DNA of 64,000 bases from Lysobacterales bacterium 15-68-25 (GCA_002279065.1 NCKB01000012.1:62001-126000); one strand, 5' to 3'; positions 15,858 to 25,310 are shown, counted from the stretch's first letter. The notes: generated by a model not told the origin, from the sequence alone. Numbers and translations: made by a program.

Positions 15858-18335
15858 TCAGAAGTCCTGGGTGAAACGCACGCCGATGGTCCTCGGCTGG
15901 TTGGTGACGGTGTAGACCTGGCCGTTCGGATACTGCGGCACCACGCCATGCGCGGCGCACACGGCCTCGGCGCATTCCGTGTACTTGTACAACGCGGCGC
16001 GCTTGTCGAACACGTTGTTGACGTACACGTTGATCTTGAAGCTGCTCCAGTTGTACCCGGCGGAAAGATCCAGCGTGGTGTAGGCCGGAAGGTCGCCGAC
16101 CAGGCCGTTCTCGAGCGTGCGCAGGTCCGACCGGCGCTTGCCCACGTGCACCACCGCACCCTGCAGGTAGGCCTCGTTGTCACCGACGTCCCAGGTGTAA
16201 CGAGCGACCAGGTTGCCCTTGAACTTCGGGGTGACCGGCAGCTGGCTGCCCTTCGGTGCCTGCGGCGTGGCGCAGTCGGTGACCGGCTTGCCGCTGGCAT
16301 CGGTGTAACCGCAGTAGTTCGCCGTGAGCTTGGCGTCGTAGAACGCCACGCCGCCGCTCAGCTGCAGGTTGTAGGTCGCGGCCCAGTTCAGCTCCGTCTC
16401 CATGCCGCGGACGCGGGCCTGGTTGGCGTTGCGGATCTCGGTCAGGCCGTTGGCACCCAGAATGCTGAACTGGAAGTCCTTCCAGTCCTCCTGGAATACC
16501 GAGCCGTTGAACGACAGCCGGTTGTTCATCCAGGTGGTCTTCCAACCCAGCTCGTAGTTGGTCAGGTAGTCCGACTTGTACGGCGGCAGCGAACCACGGC
16601 GGTTGATGCCGCCGGGACGATAACCCTCCGACCGGGTGGCGTAGACCATCTTGGTCGGCGTGATGTTCCAGGTCAGGTTGACCTTGCCGAGCGAACCGGT
16701 CTCCTTGACGTTCTTGTTGAAGTCCAGGCACGGCGCGCCGCGGAACGGCGTGGGCGAGATGCACCCTGCCTCACCGTAGCTCGAGCTCGGCGAGAAGCCG
16801 GAACTGAAGCCGTAGAAGCCGCCCAGGCTGTTGTCGGCGCGGAAGTAACGTCCACCGACGGTCGCGGTCAGGGTGTCCGGGATGATGTCGTAGGACAGCT
16901 CGCCGAACACTGCCTCGTCCTTGTCGGTACGCACCTGCTCGGTCAGCCAGATGGTGTTCGGCCAGCCCGGCACCGTCAGCGCATCGGACAGGCCGTTGAT
17001 CATGTAGCGCTGTTCGATGTCGTGTACCGACTTTTCCCAGAACAGGCCACCGACCACCCGCAGGCGATCATCCTTCGGCGAGGCCAGGCGCAGCTCGTGG
17101 CTGTCCATGGTGTAGTGGTCCTTGCCGATGATGTACTGCGACGGATTGATCAGCGCGCCGCTGTTGTCATAGATGTACGCGCCATAGCCGGCCAGGGTGT
17201 CGTACCAGAACGAGTAGTCGCTGTAATCGTTGTGCTCTTCCTGGTTGCGCTTGAGATGCGCGTAGGCATAGGTCAGATCGAAATTGCCGATCTTGCCCTG
17301 CACGGTCATCGCGGCCTGCCACCAGCGGTCGGTCTGCCACTCGGGATAGAAATGCGAGATGGCGAGGTCGCCGAGCGCGGTGTCGCTGGCCATGTTGCCG
17401 TTGGCGGTGGTCTTCTGCCCCATGAAGGTGCCATTGATCGACCAGTCGTCGTTGAGGTCGACCTTCAGCGCCGCGCGACCGCCGTTGGTGATGTTGCTGT
17501 TGTAGTTCTTCTTGGCCGCGTACGTGCACACCATCATGTTGCTCGGCGTGCAGGTGGGCGTATTGCTGACCGTACCGCCCCAGCTCGGGTACGTGCGCGT
17601 GCCGGGGATGTTGTCGACGTAGCCGGCATCGCGCTCGTGCCAGCCAACCAGGCGGATCGCGGCATTCTTGGCGATCGGCACGTTGAGCATGCCTTCGGCC
17701 ACGTTGCCGATACCACCGTTCGCCACCGTGTCGAGGCCGGCGGTGTAGCTGGCCGCGAAACCGCTGGGGTCGGGCTTGTTGGTGATGATGCGCAGGGCAC
17801 CGGCCTGCGCGCTGGCGCCGTAGAGCGAGCCCTGCGGACCGGCCAGCACCTCGACGCGGGCGATGTCGTACATGTGGATGTCGAGCGGGCCGGTCACGGT
17901 GGTGACGGGCTGCTCGTCCAGATAGACGCCGACGCTCGGCCGCGAGCCGGAGTGGTTGCCGTCGCCGCCGCTGGCGATGCCGCGCATGTAGATCTCCGAG
18001 AAGCCCGGCGCGGCGCTCTGGTAGGACACGCTCGGCAGGTACTTCACGTAGTCGTCGAAGCTGTTGATGTGCAGCTGCTCGATCTTTTCGGTGCCAAGCA
18101 CCTGGATGCTGATCGGCACCTTCTGCAGGTTTTCCGTGCGCTTCTGCGCCGTCACGGTGACGGTGCTGAGCTCGGCCACCTTCTGGTCTTTCGGTGGATT
18201 GGCCGTTGCCTGCGTGCCTGCATCCTGGCCGAACGCGGGTGCCGCGAAGGCCAGGCAGATGGCGGCGGTCAGTGGCAGGCGGGACAGACGCTTTCGCGCC
18301 GGCCCGGAGGCTGGTGTATTGCGGTATCGGTACAT
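15858..18335 (-). CDS. TonB-dependent outer-membrane receptor
   Basis: An 825-residue receptor: signal peptide (cleavage near AFAAPAFGQ), a TonB-box-like TVTVTAQKR near 58-66, a plug domain with VYLDEQPV and RVEVLAGPQGSLYGASAQAGALRI, and a 22-strand barrel ending in the TonB C-box pattern TIGVRFTQDF with terminal Phe. The extracellular loops contain several Cys (for example CTPSNMMVC). It is of the peptide/secondary-nutrient type common in xanthomonads and sphingomonads; the ligand is unknown. It is the last gene of a minus-strand series (IclR, thiolase, M20 peptidase, TPR-sulfotransferase), 47 nt after the sulfotransferase, with GGGAGGG before the ATG. Regulation by the IclR protein is inferred from this layout. 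Confidence 0.9.
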   Translation of the reverse strand: MYRYRNTPASGPARKRLSRLPLTAAICLAFAAPAFGQDAGTQATANPPKDQKVAELSTVTVTAQKRTENLQKVPISIQVLGTEKIEQLHINSFDDYVKYLPSVSYQSAAPGFSEIYMRGIASGGDGNHSGSRPSVGVYLDEQPVTTVTGPLDIHMYDIARVEVLAGPQGSLYGASAQAGALRIITNKPDPSGFAASYTAGLDTVANGGIGNVAEGMLNVPIAKNAAIRLVGWHERDAGYVDNIPGTRTYPSWGGTVSNTPTCTPSNMMVCTYAAKKNYNSNITNGGRAALKVDLNDDWSINGTFMGQKTTANGNMASDTALGDLAISHFYPEWQTDRWWQAAMTVQGKIGNFDLTYAYAHLKRNQEEHNDYSDYSFWYDTLAGYGAYIYDNSGALINPSQYIIGKDHYTMDSHELRLASPKDDRLRVVGGLFWEKSVHDIEQRYMINGLSDALTVPGWPNTIWLTEQVRTDKDEAVFGELSYDIIPDTLTATVGGRYFRADNSLGGFYGFSSGFSPSSSYGEAGCISPTPFRGAPCLDFNKNVKETGSLGKVNLTWNITPTKMVYATRSEGYRPGGINRRGSLPPYKSDYLTNYELGWKTTWMNNRLSFNGSVFQEDWKDFQFSILGANGLTEIRNANQARVRGMETELNWAATYNLQLSGGVAFYDAKLTANYCGYTDASGKPVTDCATPQAPKGSQLPVTPKFKGNLVARYTWDVGDNEAYLQGAVVHVGKRRSDLRTLENGLVGDLPAYTTLDLSAGYNWSSFKINVYVNNVFDKRAALYKYTECAEAVCAAHGVVPQYPNGQVYTVTNQPRTIGVRFTQDF

Positions 18336-18382
18336 CGGTTGCCCTCCCTCAAAAAAAGACAAATCCCCAAAACGGCCCTTGA

Positions 18383-20416
18383 CTACGGTCCCTCTTGTTC
18401 CGGCACCCCGGGATACGCCCGGAGCACCGCTCCCAAACCTTGTTCCAGCGGCCCCAGCCACGGCGCGTAGTGCCGCCACTGGTCCACGCCCTCGCGATAG
18501 ATCGGCCGGCGCACCTGCTCGGAGCTGGCGGTGCGCACCGGACGCTCGTTCTCGAAGAAGCGCAGGCACGCCTCCTCGAACGGCAGCCCGCAGTGCGCCA
18601 GCAGCCGGCGCACCTCCCCCTCGGTGTCCTCGACCATGTTCTCGTAGATCACCCGGTGCACCCTGCCCGGCAGCACCGCGTCGAAATGCGCCATCAGCCG
18701 GACGTAGTCGGTGTAGTAGCGGGCGAGGTCCTCCAGCCGGTAGCTGAAGCTCTGGCCGCGGGCGAAATGTTGCTTGAAGCCGGAGAAGCAGCACGCCATC
18801 GGATGCCGGCGCGCATCGATGATGGTCGCGTTGGGCAGCATCAGGTGGATCAGCCCGATGTGCATGAAGTTGTTCGGCATCTTGTCGATGAACAGCGGCG
18901 CCGACGTCTTGCGCTGGATCCGGGTGTGCGCGAGGTAGCGCTCGCCCAGCTCGCGCAGCGCACCGGCATCGAGCCGGGCCAGCACCTCGTGGTACGGCAT
19001 CGCGCCGTCACCGTCGGCCTGCTCGCGCAGCAGCCGGGTGATCGAGGTGATCTCCGGCAGCTCCATCGTGCCCTCCACCTGGCTGTGGCTGGACAGGATC
19101 TGCTCGATCAGGGTGGAGCCGGAACGCGGCAGGCCGACCACGAAGATCGGATCGCGCACCTGACTGCCGCTGCCGGCCCGTTCGGCGAAGAATTCGCGCG
19201 TGTACTGGCGGCGGATGTGCTCGACCCGCGCATGCGTCTCGGCCGGGTCGTAGTGCAGCTGGCCATGGCGGCGCGCGCTGCCGGCTGCGTAGTGGCGGAA
19301 CGAAGCCTCGTACTCGCGCGCATCCTCCAGCGCCTTGCCCAGCGCGAAGTCCAGATGCAGGCGGTCGTCGTCGGACAGGTCAGCACGGGCCAGCTGGCCG
19401 CGCATCGTGGCCACGTCGTCCTCGGAAAAGCGGAAGGTCTTGAGGTTGGCCAGGCTCCACCAGACCTCGCCGAACGAGGGCAGGATCGCCAACGCGCGCC
19501 GATACGCCTCGATCGCGCGTTCGGTGAAGCCGGCGGTCTTCAGCGCGTGGCCGTAGCTCATCCAGACCTGGGCGTTGTCCGGGTATTCGGCCAGCAGCTC
19601 CGCGTAGAGCTCGATCGCCGTGTGGTAGTCGCCGGTCCGGCACAACACCACTGCCTTGAGATTGCGGTGCGCCGGATGCCTCGGCTCGGCGGCGAGCAGG
19701 AGTTCGAGTTCGGCCAGCGCCTGCTCGGGCAGGTTGGAACGGTGCAACAGCAAGGCATAGTTCTGACGTGCGGCGTGAAAGCCGGGAGCCAGCTCCAGGC
19801 AGCGCTCGAGCAGCAGCCGTGCCTCGTCGGTGCGCCCCACCCGGGCGGCCAGCTCGGCGAACATGCGGATCGCCACCACGTCGGTCGGCGCCTCGCGCAG
19901 ATGCTGGCGCAGCAGCCCTTCGGCCTCGGGAATACGGTTGTCGGTCAGGGCGGCACCCGCCGCCATCAGTCGGGGATCGGTGGCGGCATGACGGACGTGC
20001 CCGAGATACGCCTCGGCCGCCGCATCCGGGTCGCCGGCATCGAGCAGGTGATCAGCCAACACCCGCCAGGCCTGGGGCAGATCGGGCTGAAGCGCCACCG
20101 TGCGGCGCAGCGCCGCGATCGCCTCTTCCTTCCGGCCGGCCTGCGTCAACGCCAGTCCCAGCTCGAACTGCACCGCCGCCCACTTCGGCTGGGACGCGGC
20201 CAGCGGCTCCAGTACCGCCAGTGCTTCCTCCAGCTTGCCCTGCGCGACGCGTGCGGCCGCCAGCAGCTGCAGCGTGGGCGGATGCCCCGGCACCACCCTG
20301 AGTATCTCCTCCGCCTGCGCCTCCGCCATTCCCGGCTCGCGGGCCAGCAACCGACCGGCGTGCGCCAGCGCCTGCTCGAGCGTGCCGGTGGCCGTGGCGG
20401 CCGTCACCGGGCGCAC
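18383..20416 (-). CDS. TPR-repeat sulfotransferase
   Basis: A 677-residue two-part protein. The N-terminal part (about 1-370) is a run of tetratricopeptide repeats. The C-terminal part (about 415-660) is a PAPS-dependent sulfotransferase domain: the 5'-phosphosulfate motif GLPRSGSTLIEQIL is near 428-441 and the 3'-phosphate motif DARRHPMACCFSGF near 532. No signal peptide is seen, so it should be cytoplasmic. The acceptor is unknown; it could be a protein, peptide or metabolite. The start is uncertain: GTG at 20416 is the most upstream in-frame start and has no good ribosome site. It lies 53 nt after the M20 gene and 47 nt before the TonB receptor, a recurrent pairing that suggests receptor-linked function. 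Confidence 0.85.
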   Translation of the reverse strand: MRPVTAATATGTLEQALAHAGRLLAREPGMAEAQAEEILRVVPGHPPTLQLLAAARVAQGKLEEALAVLEPLAASQPKWAAVQFELGLALTQAGRKEEAIAALRRTVALQPDLPQAWRVLADHLLDAGDPDAAAEAYLGHVRHAATDPRLMAAGAALTDNRIPEAEGLLRQHLREAPTDVVAIRMFAELAARVGRTDEARLLLERCLELAPGFHAARQNYALLLHRSNLPEQALAELELLLAAEPRHPAHRNLKAVVLCRTGDYHTAIELYAELLAEYPDNAQVWMSYGHALKTAGFTERAIEAYRRALAILPSFGEVWWSLANLKTFRFSEDDVATMRGQLARADLSDDDRLHLDFALGKALEDAREYEASFRHYAAGSARRHGQLHYDPAETHARVEHIRRQYTREFFAERAGSGSQVRDPIFVVGLPRSGSTLIEQILSSHSQVEGTMELPEITSITRLLREQADGDGAMPYHEVLARLDAGALRELGERYLAHTRIQRKTSAPLFIDKMPNNFMHIGLIHLMLPNATIIDARRHPMACCFSGFKQHFARGQSFSYRLEDLARYYTDYVRLMAHFDAVLPGRVHRVIYENMVEDTEGEVRRLLAHCGLPFEEACLRFFENERPVRTASSEQVRRPIYREGVDQWRHYAPWLGPLEQGLGAVLRAYPGVPEQEGP

Positions 20417-20469
20417 CGCGATACGGGGGGCGTCATGGGTATGGCACGGGGCATGGGGTCGGCGGCTCC

Positions 20470-21870
20470 TTACAGTTTCTTAAGCAATCTATAATCGAAT
20501 TCGAGCGACTGGTAGTAGGAATTCACCAGAATGCGTTCGTCCTGCCCGTGCGAGCGATCGTCGTCCACGTCGTAGGCGATGCCGTTGAACACGTAGGAAG
20601 GCATGCCGGCCGCTCGCAAGAACACGCTGTCCGAGGCACCGGCGGACATGTACGGCGACACCGGCATCGCATGCCCCCACACCTCCTTCGCCGTCTGCCC
20701 GACCTGGGCAAACAACGCTGGATCGATCGGACTGGGCGGGCTGGCCGGCGCCGGCGCCACCGGCGCCACCTCGATCTGCGGGTCGTCCAGCGCCCGCTTG
20801 ATGGCGGCCTCGACCTGCGCCGGCGGCTCGTCCGGCAGGATGCGGCAGTTCACCGTGGCGCGGGCGACCTGCGGCAACGCGTTCTCCGCATCGCCGCCGG
20901 CCAGCAGGGTCGGCACGCAGGTCGTGCGCAGGTGGGCGTTGTTGTAGGGACTGGACGCGGCAAGCCGCCGCATCGCCGCAGGATCGGACGGATCGTGGGC
21001 GACGGCGCGCATGTCGGCCGCGGTCGAGCCGGTATAGAGCGTGGCCAGCCGCGCGTAGTAGCCGCGCGTTGCCGAGTTGGTATGCAGCGGGAACTCAAGC
21101 TTCGACAGCCGCATCAATCCCGCGGCAAGCCGGTAGATCGCGTTGTCCGGGGTCGGCAGCGAGCTGTGCCCGCCGGGGTTGCGCACGGTCAGGGTGTAGC
21201 TGGCGTAGACCTTTTCGGCGGTTTCCACCGCCACGACCTCGGGCCGGCCGTTGCGGATCTCCGGGCCACCGCCGTCGACGTTGATCGAATACCGCGAACG
21301 GATCAGCTCCGGCCGGTGCGCCAGCAGCCACTGCACGCCGTTGGACTTGCCGTCCTCCTCGCCGGCAGTGAGCGCGAGGATGTAGTCGCCCTTCGGCTTG
21401 AAGCCTTCCTGGTGGAAGCGCAGCAGGGTGGCGACCAGGCCCGCACCGGCGCCCTTGATGTCCATGGTGCCGCGGCCGTAGAAGTAGCCACCCTGCTCGG
21501 TCAGCTTGAACGGCGGGAAGTGCCAGTCCTGCGGCAGCGCCTCGACCACGTCCAGGTGCGCCAGCAGCAGGACCGGCTCGCGCTTGCCCTGCCCGCGCAG
21601 GCGAACCACCAGGTTGCGTCGCTTCGGATCGTCGCCGACCACCTGCACGTCCGCCGCCGGAAACCCGGCCTTGAGGAAGCGCTGCGCCAACGCCTCGGCC
21701 AGCACGGTGGTGCTGCCGTGCTCGGAGGTGGTGTCGGTGCCGATCATCTGCACCAGCAGGTCGTGCGCCAGCGCCCGCTCGCCGGCAGGCACCGGCTCGG
21801 CGGCCTGCGCGGCCAGCGGCAGCACCAGGCCCATGGCCAGAGGAAGGGCACGACGGAGGATTCGGCTCAT
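20470..21870 (-). CDS. Exported M20-family metallopeptidase
   Basis: A 466-residue zinc (co-catalytic) peptidase with a signal peptide ending near LAAQAA (residue 24), so periplasmic. Metal and catalytic residues: His105 and Asp107 (AHLDV), Asp137 (GTMDIKG), Glu171-Glu172 (AGEED) and the later VDGGG. The central dimerisation domain (NPGGHSSLP) is present. The family includes carboxypeptidases, dipeptidases and N-acyl amino-acid hydrolases; specificity is open. Its ATG overlaps the thiolase stop as ATGA, so the two are translationally coupled and it belongs to the IclR-thiolase operon. This ties peptide or amide cleavage to the catabolic module. Confidence 0.88.
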   Translation of the reverse strand: MSRILRRALPLAMGLVLPLAAQAAEPVPAGERALAHDLLVQMIGTDTTSEHGSTTVLAEALAQRFLKAGFPAADVQVVGDDPKRRNLVVRLRGQGKREPVLLLAHLDVVEALPQDWHFPPFKLTEQGGYFYGRGTMDIKGAGAGLVATLLRFHQEGFKPKGDYILALTAGEEDGKSNGVQWLLAHRPELIRSRYSINVDGGGPEIRNGRPEVVAVETAEKVYASYTLTVRNPGGHSSLPTPDNAIYRLAAGLMRLSKLEFPLHTNSATRGYYARLATLYTGSTAADMRAVAHDPSDPAAMRRLAASSPYNNAHLRTTCVPTLLAGGDAENALPQVARATVNCRILPDEPPAQVEAAIKRALDDPQIEVAPVAPAPASPPSPIDPALFAQVGQTAKEVWGHAMPVSPYMSAGASDSVFLRAAGMPSYVFNGIAYDVDDDRSHGQDERILVNSYYQSLEFDYRLLKKL

Positions 21871-23063
21871 GGGCGCTCCAGGATGAGGGCGAGCCCCTGG
21901 CCGACGCCCACGCAGAGGCTGACCAGGGCGCGTTGCTGACGGTGCCGACGCAGGGCGAAGGCGGCGGTCATCGCCAGTCGGGCGCCGCTGGCGCCGAGCG
22001 GATGACCGAGCGCGATCGCACCGCCATTGGCGTTGACCTGCTCCGCGTCGTCGGCGAGGCCGAGCGCACGCGTGCAGGCCAGCACCTGCGCGGCGAACGC
22101 CTCGTTGATCTCGATGCGGTCGAAGTCGGCCAGGCGCTGGCCGGTGCGCGCCAGCAGCTTGCGGATCGCCGGCACCGGGCCGATGCCCATGGTGCGCGGT
22201 GCCACGCCCGCCGAGGCCATGCCGGCGATGCGCGCCAGCGGCGTCAGGCCGAACCGCTCGACCGCCGCGCCGGATGCCACCAGCAGCGCCGCGGCACCGT
22301 CGTTGAGGCCCGAGGCGTTGCCGGCGGTGATGCTGGTCTCCGGCCCGAGCAGCGGCTTGAGCTTGTCCAGCTGCGCCGCCGTAGTGGCCGGCCGCGGGTG
22401 TTCGTCGACGGCGATCACCGCGCCGTCCTTGCCGACCGGCACTGGCATGATCTCCTCGGCCAGCCAGCCCTGGCCCTGCGCGTGGGCCGTTCGCGCCTGG
22501 CTGCGCAGCGCATAGGCATCCTGACTGGCGCGGTCGATGCCGTGTTCACGCGCGAGATTCTCGGCGGTCTGCGTCATCGAGTCGGTGCCGTAGGCCGCGT
22601 GCATCGCCGGGTTGATCAGCCGCCAACCCAGCACGGTGTCCTCCAGTTGCTGGCCGCGCGCGAAGGCAGTGTCCGCCTTGGCCATCACGTAGGGCGCGCG
22701 GGTCATGCTCTCCACGCCACCTGCGATCACCAGCTCGGCCTCGCCGCAGGCGATTGCCCGGGCCGCCTGCCCCACCGCCTCCAGGCCCGAGGCGCACAGC
22801 CGGTTGACCGTCACGCCGGGCACCTCCGGCGGCAGCCCGGACAGCAGCGCGGCCATGCGCGCCACGTTGCGGTTGTCTTCGCCGGCCTGGTTGGCGCAGC
22901 CGAGGATCACCTCGTCGATCGCGGCCGGATCGATCTGCGGATACCGTGCCAGCAAGGCGCGGATCGGCAGCGCAGCCAGATCGTCGGTGCGGACGCCGGC
23001 CAGCGCGCCGCCCAGGCGGCCGAACGGCGTACGCGTCGCGTCCACCAGAAAAGCGTTACGCAT
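21867..23063 (-). CDS. pcaF: 3-oxoadipyl-CoA thiolase-like acetyltransferase
   Basis: A 398-residue thiolase. Nucleophile Cys90 lies in VNRLCASGL; GHPLGASGAR and the C-terminal SLCVGVGQGLALILER are present. The CANQAGEDNRNVARM block and the VGVGQG C-terminus are hallmarks of PcaF/PaaJ-type beta-ketoadipyl-CoA thiolases, which give succinyl-CoA plus acetyl-CoA. Neighbours agree: a PcaR-like regulator overlaps it by eight bases, and CatI/CatJ-like CoA-transferase genes lie in the divergent arm. The lower aromatic pathway (pcaHGBCD) is absent, so the 3-oxo acid may come from another route. ATG at 23063; family confidence is high, exact substrate moderate. Confidence 0.82.
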   Translation of the reverse strand: MRNAFLVDATRTPFGRLGGALAGVRTDDLAALPIRALLARYPQIDPAAIDEVILGCANQAGEDNRNVARMAALLSGLPPEVPGVTVNRLCASGLEAVGQAARAIACGEAELVIAGGVESMTRAPYVMAKADTAFARGQQLEDTVLGWRLINPAMHAAYGTDSMTQTAENLAREHGIDRASQDAYALRSQARTAHAQGQGWLAEEIMPVPVGKDGAVIAVDEHPRPATTAAQLDKLKPLLGPETSITAGNASGLNDGAAALLVASGAAVERFGLTPLARIAGMASAGVAPRTMGIGPVPAIRKLLARTGQRLADFDRIEINEAFAAQVLACTRALGLADDAEQVNANGGAIALGHPLGASGARLAMTAAFALRRHRQQRALVSLCVGVGQGLALILERP

Positions 23064-23892
23064 AAGCCCCCCGGATCGCCTGCTGCGGCAGCCAGCCGCC
23101 GCGTGCGATCGCCTGCTGCACCGTCGCCTGCGTCTCGCGCAGCGCCGGCAGGATCTCTTTCAGCGCGCGCCTGGGCGCGTCCTCGCTGTACGGCATGCCG
23201 ACGTTGAGCGCGGCGACCGTGCTGCCGTCGGCGGCACGGATCGGTACCGCGATCGAGCACAGCCCGTGCTCCAGCTCGCGCGACACCAGCGCGTAGCCCT
23301 GCTTGCGCACGCGGGCCAGTTCGGCCTTCAGCGCGCTGACGGTGTGCAGTGTCTGCGGCGTGTAGGCGCGGAACGTCTGGCCCTTCATCCACGCAGCCAG
23401 CGCATCGTCGTCCAGGTCGGCCAGGATCGCCCGCCCCATCGAGGTGGCGAATGCCGGCAGCCGCGCGCCGACGCCCAGCGCCACGCTCATCACGCGGCGC
23501 ACCGGCACGCGCAGCACGTAGACGATGTCCTGGCCGTCGAGCACCGCCATCGAGCAGCTCTCGCCGACGCGGTGCGACAACTGCTCCAGGCTCTGCTGGG
23601 CCAGTTCGGTGAGGTCGAGCGAGGTGAGGTAGCTGTAACCCAGCTCCAGCACGCGCGGGGTCAGAAAGAAGCTGCGTCCGCGACTGCCGACATAACCGAG
23701 ATGCTGCAGCGTCAGCAGCAGCCGGCGCGCCACGGCGCGCGACAGCCCGATGCGCTCGGCCACCTGCGACAGGCTCGGGGCCGGCATCTCGCGATCGAAC
23801 GCGCGCAGCACCTGCAGGCCGCGCGCCAGCGACTGCACGTAGTCGGGACTTTCCTCGAAGGATTCGGAGGCCATCGGCTCGCTTGGGTCCAT
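23056..23892 (-). CDS. IclR-family regulator, PcaR/PobR-like
   Basis: A 278-residue regulator with an N-terminal winged helix-turn-helix (about 17-75, LARGLQVLRAF then SLSQVAERIGLSRAVARRLLLTL) and an IclR effector domain (about 90-270). The run RLLLTLQHLGYVG..FFLTPRVLELGYSYL is typical of the PcaR/PobR/CatR branch controlling beta-ketoadipate genes, whose inducers are protocatechuate-type or 3-oxoadipate-type acids. Start at ATG 23892; ATG 23874 is an alternative. Divergently placed against the aminotransferase arm with two operator-like sites between, so it probably controls both arms. Confidence 0.87.
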   Translation of the reverse strand: MDPSEPMASESFEESPDYVQSLARGLQVLRAFDREMPAPSLSQVAERIGLSRAVARRLLLTLQHLGYVGSRGRSFFLTPRVLELGYSYLTSLDLTELAQQSLEQLSHRVGESCSMAVLDGQDIVYVLRVPVRRVMSVALGVGARLPAFATSMGRAILADLDDDALAAWMKGQTFRAYTPQTLHTVSALKAELARVRKQGYALVSRELEHGLCSIAVPIRAADGSTVAALNVGMPYSEDAPRRALKEILPALRETQATVQQAIARGGWLPQQAIRGAYA

Positions 23893-23923
23893 TGACAGGT
23901 CGAGCGTAGAAGCATTCCAATGA

Positions 23924-23957
23924 GTTCGCAATACGAATTCTTGTTCGATTATCGAAC
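23924..23957. promoter_or_regulatory. Two tandem IclR/PcaR-type operator sites
   Basis: Site 1 is GTTCGCAATACGAAT (23924-23938); site 2 is the perfect palindrome GTTCGATTATCGAAC (23943-23957). Both share GTTCG-N5-CGAA, with centres 19 bp apart in the divergent promoter region. Site 2 differs by one base, when read on the minus strand, from the 15-bp PcaR box that I recall for Pseudomonas putida (GTTCGATAATCGCAC). The sites lie 24-57 nt from the right-arm start codon and are placed to control both arms. Confidence 0.72.
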
Positions 23958-23980
23958 ATTTCTCCCGGGGGAGGATGCGC

Positions 23981-25300
23981 GTGACCAACGAACGCGACAG
24001 CGTGCTGCACAGCTGGTGCGTGCCATCGACGTGGCAGGCGCCGACCGTGGTCGGCGGCCGCGGCGCCCACCTCGAGCTGGCCGACGGCCGGCGCGTGCTC
24101 GACATGAGCAGCCTGGCCGAGTGCAGCAACCTCGGTCACCAGCATCCGGCGGTGGTGCAGGCCATCCGCGAGCAGGCTGAGCAGCTCTGCTTCGTCACCG
24201 CCGCGTGGGGTGCCGAACCGCGCAAGGCACTGGCCGAGGCACTGCTGGAGAAATCCGGCTTCGAGGGCGGCCGGGTGTTCTTCACCCTGGCCGGCGCCGA
24301 CGCCAACGAGAACGCGGTGAAGTTCGCGCGCCTGGCCCGCGGGCTGCCGCGCGGACGCATCGTGGCGCGCGATCGTTCCTACCACGGCGCCAGCTACGCC
24401 GGCATGGCGCTGTCCGGCGACGCCCGCACCAGCGACCAGGTCGACGCCGAGGCCTTCGGGGTGATCCGCGTGCCGGCGCCGTACGCCTACCGCTGCCCGT
24501 TCGGCAGCACCGACGACGACAGCTGCGGCCGGCTCGCCGCCGACGCCGTGGGTGCAGCGATCGACCGCGCCGGTGCCGACACCGTCGCCGCCGTGCTGAT
24601 GGAGCCGAACGCCGGCACCAACGGCATCGTCGCCCCGGACAGCTACTGGCCGGCCCTGCGCGCAGCGACCCGCGAGCGCGGCGTCCATCTGATCGCCGAC
24701 GAGGTGATGAGCGGCTTCGGCCGCTGCGGCGAATGGTTCGCCTGGCAGCGCTACGGCGAAGCCGGCCGCCCCGACCTGATGACGCTGGCCAAGGGCCTCA
24801 CCGGCGCGCACCTGCCGCTGGGCGCGGTGGTGCTCTCGGCCGAGGTCTACGCCCGGCTGGCCGACCGCATGCTCTATACCGGCCTGACCTACTGCGGCCA
24901 TCCGCTGGCCTGCGCTGCCGGCCTCGCCGCCGTGCGCGCGTACGAAGACGAGCAGTTGCCCGAACGCTCGCGCCGGCTCGGCGCGGCGATGTTCGCCGAG
25001 CTCAAGGCGATGCAGGCACGCCACCCGGTGATCGGCGACGTGCGCGGCGGCCACGGCCTGTTCGCGGTGATCGAGCTGGTCGCCGACCGCACCAGCCGCA
25101 CGCCGCTGGCGCCGTGGCCGCAGTTGCCCACCACGCTGGGCGCGCTGCTGCGCGAGGCGATGGACGAAGGCGTCTCGCTGGCTGCCCGCGGCAACCTGCT
25201 GATCCTCGCGCCGCCGCTGGTGATCGAGGAAACCGCGCTGGCCGACGCGCTGGCGCTGATCGACCGACTGCTGGGGAAGCACTTCCCCGTTCACGCCTGA
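23981..25300 (+). CDS. Class III (omega-type) aminotransferase
   Basis: A 439-residue PLP enzyme, fold type I subgroup II. The Schiff-base Lys271 is in LAKGLTGAHLPLGAV, the PLP-binding Asp in IADEVMSGFGR, and a glycine-rich LAGADANENAVKFAR segment precedes them. It resembles taurine/beta-alanine:pyruvate and other omega-aminotransferases; the substrate is not determined. GTG at 23981 is chosen because GGGGGAGG (23967-23974) lies six bases before it; an ATG at 23975 would abut the ribosome site. It is the first gene of the right arm, ten nt before the aldehyde dehydrogenase, suggesting an amine-to-aldehyde-to-acid sequence. Confidence 0.87.
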   Translation: MTNERDSVLHSWCVPSTWQAPTVVGGRGAHLELADGRRVLDMSSLAECSNLGHQHPAVVQAIREQAEQLCFVTAAWGAEPRKALAEALLEKSGFEGGRVFFTLAGADANENAVKFARLARGLPRGRIVARDRSYHGASYAGMALSGDARTSDQVDAEAFGVIRVPAPYAYRCPFGSTDDDSCGRLAADAVGAAIDRAGADTVAAVLMEPNAGTNGIVAPDSYWPALRAATRERGVHLIADEVMSGFGRCGEWFAWQRYGEAGRPDLMTLAKGLTGAHLPLGAVVLSAEVYARLADRMLYTGLTYCGHPLACAAGLAAVRAYEDEQLPERSRRLGAAMFAELKAMQARHPVIGDVRGGHGLFAVIELVADRTSRTPLAPWPQLPTTLGALLREAMDEGVSLAARGNLLILAPPLVIEETALADALALIDRLLGKHFPVHA

Positions 25301-25310
25301 GGGATCCTCC

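Noticed and set aside
15756..18470. Plus-strand open frame opposite the TonB receptor
   Set aside because: Shadow of the receptor; Val/Arg/Gly-rich with no recognisable family.
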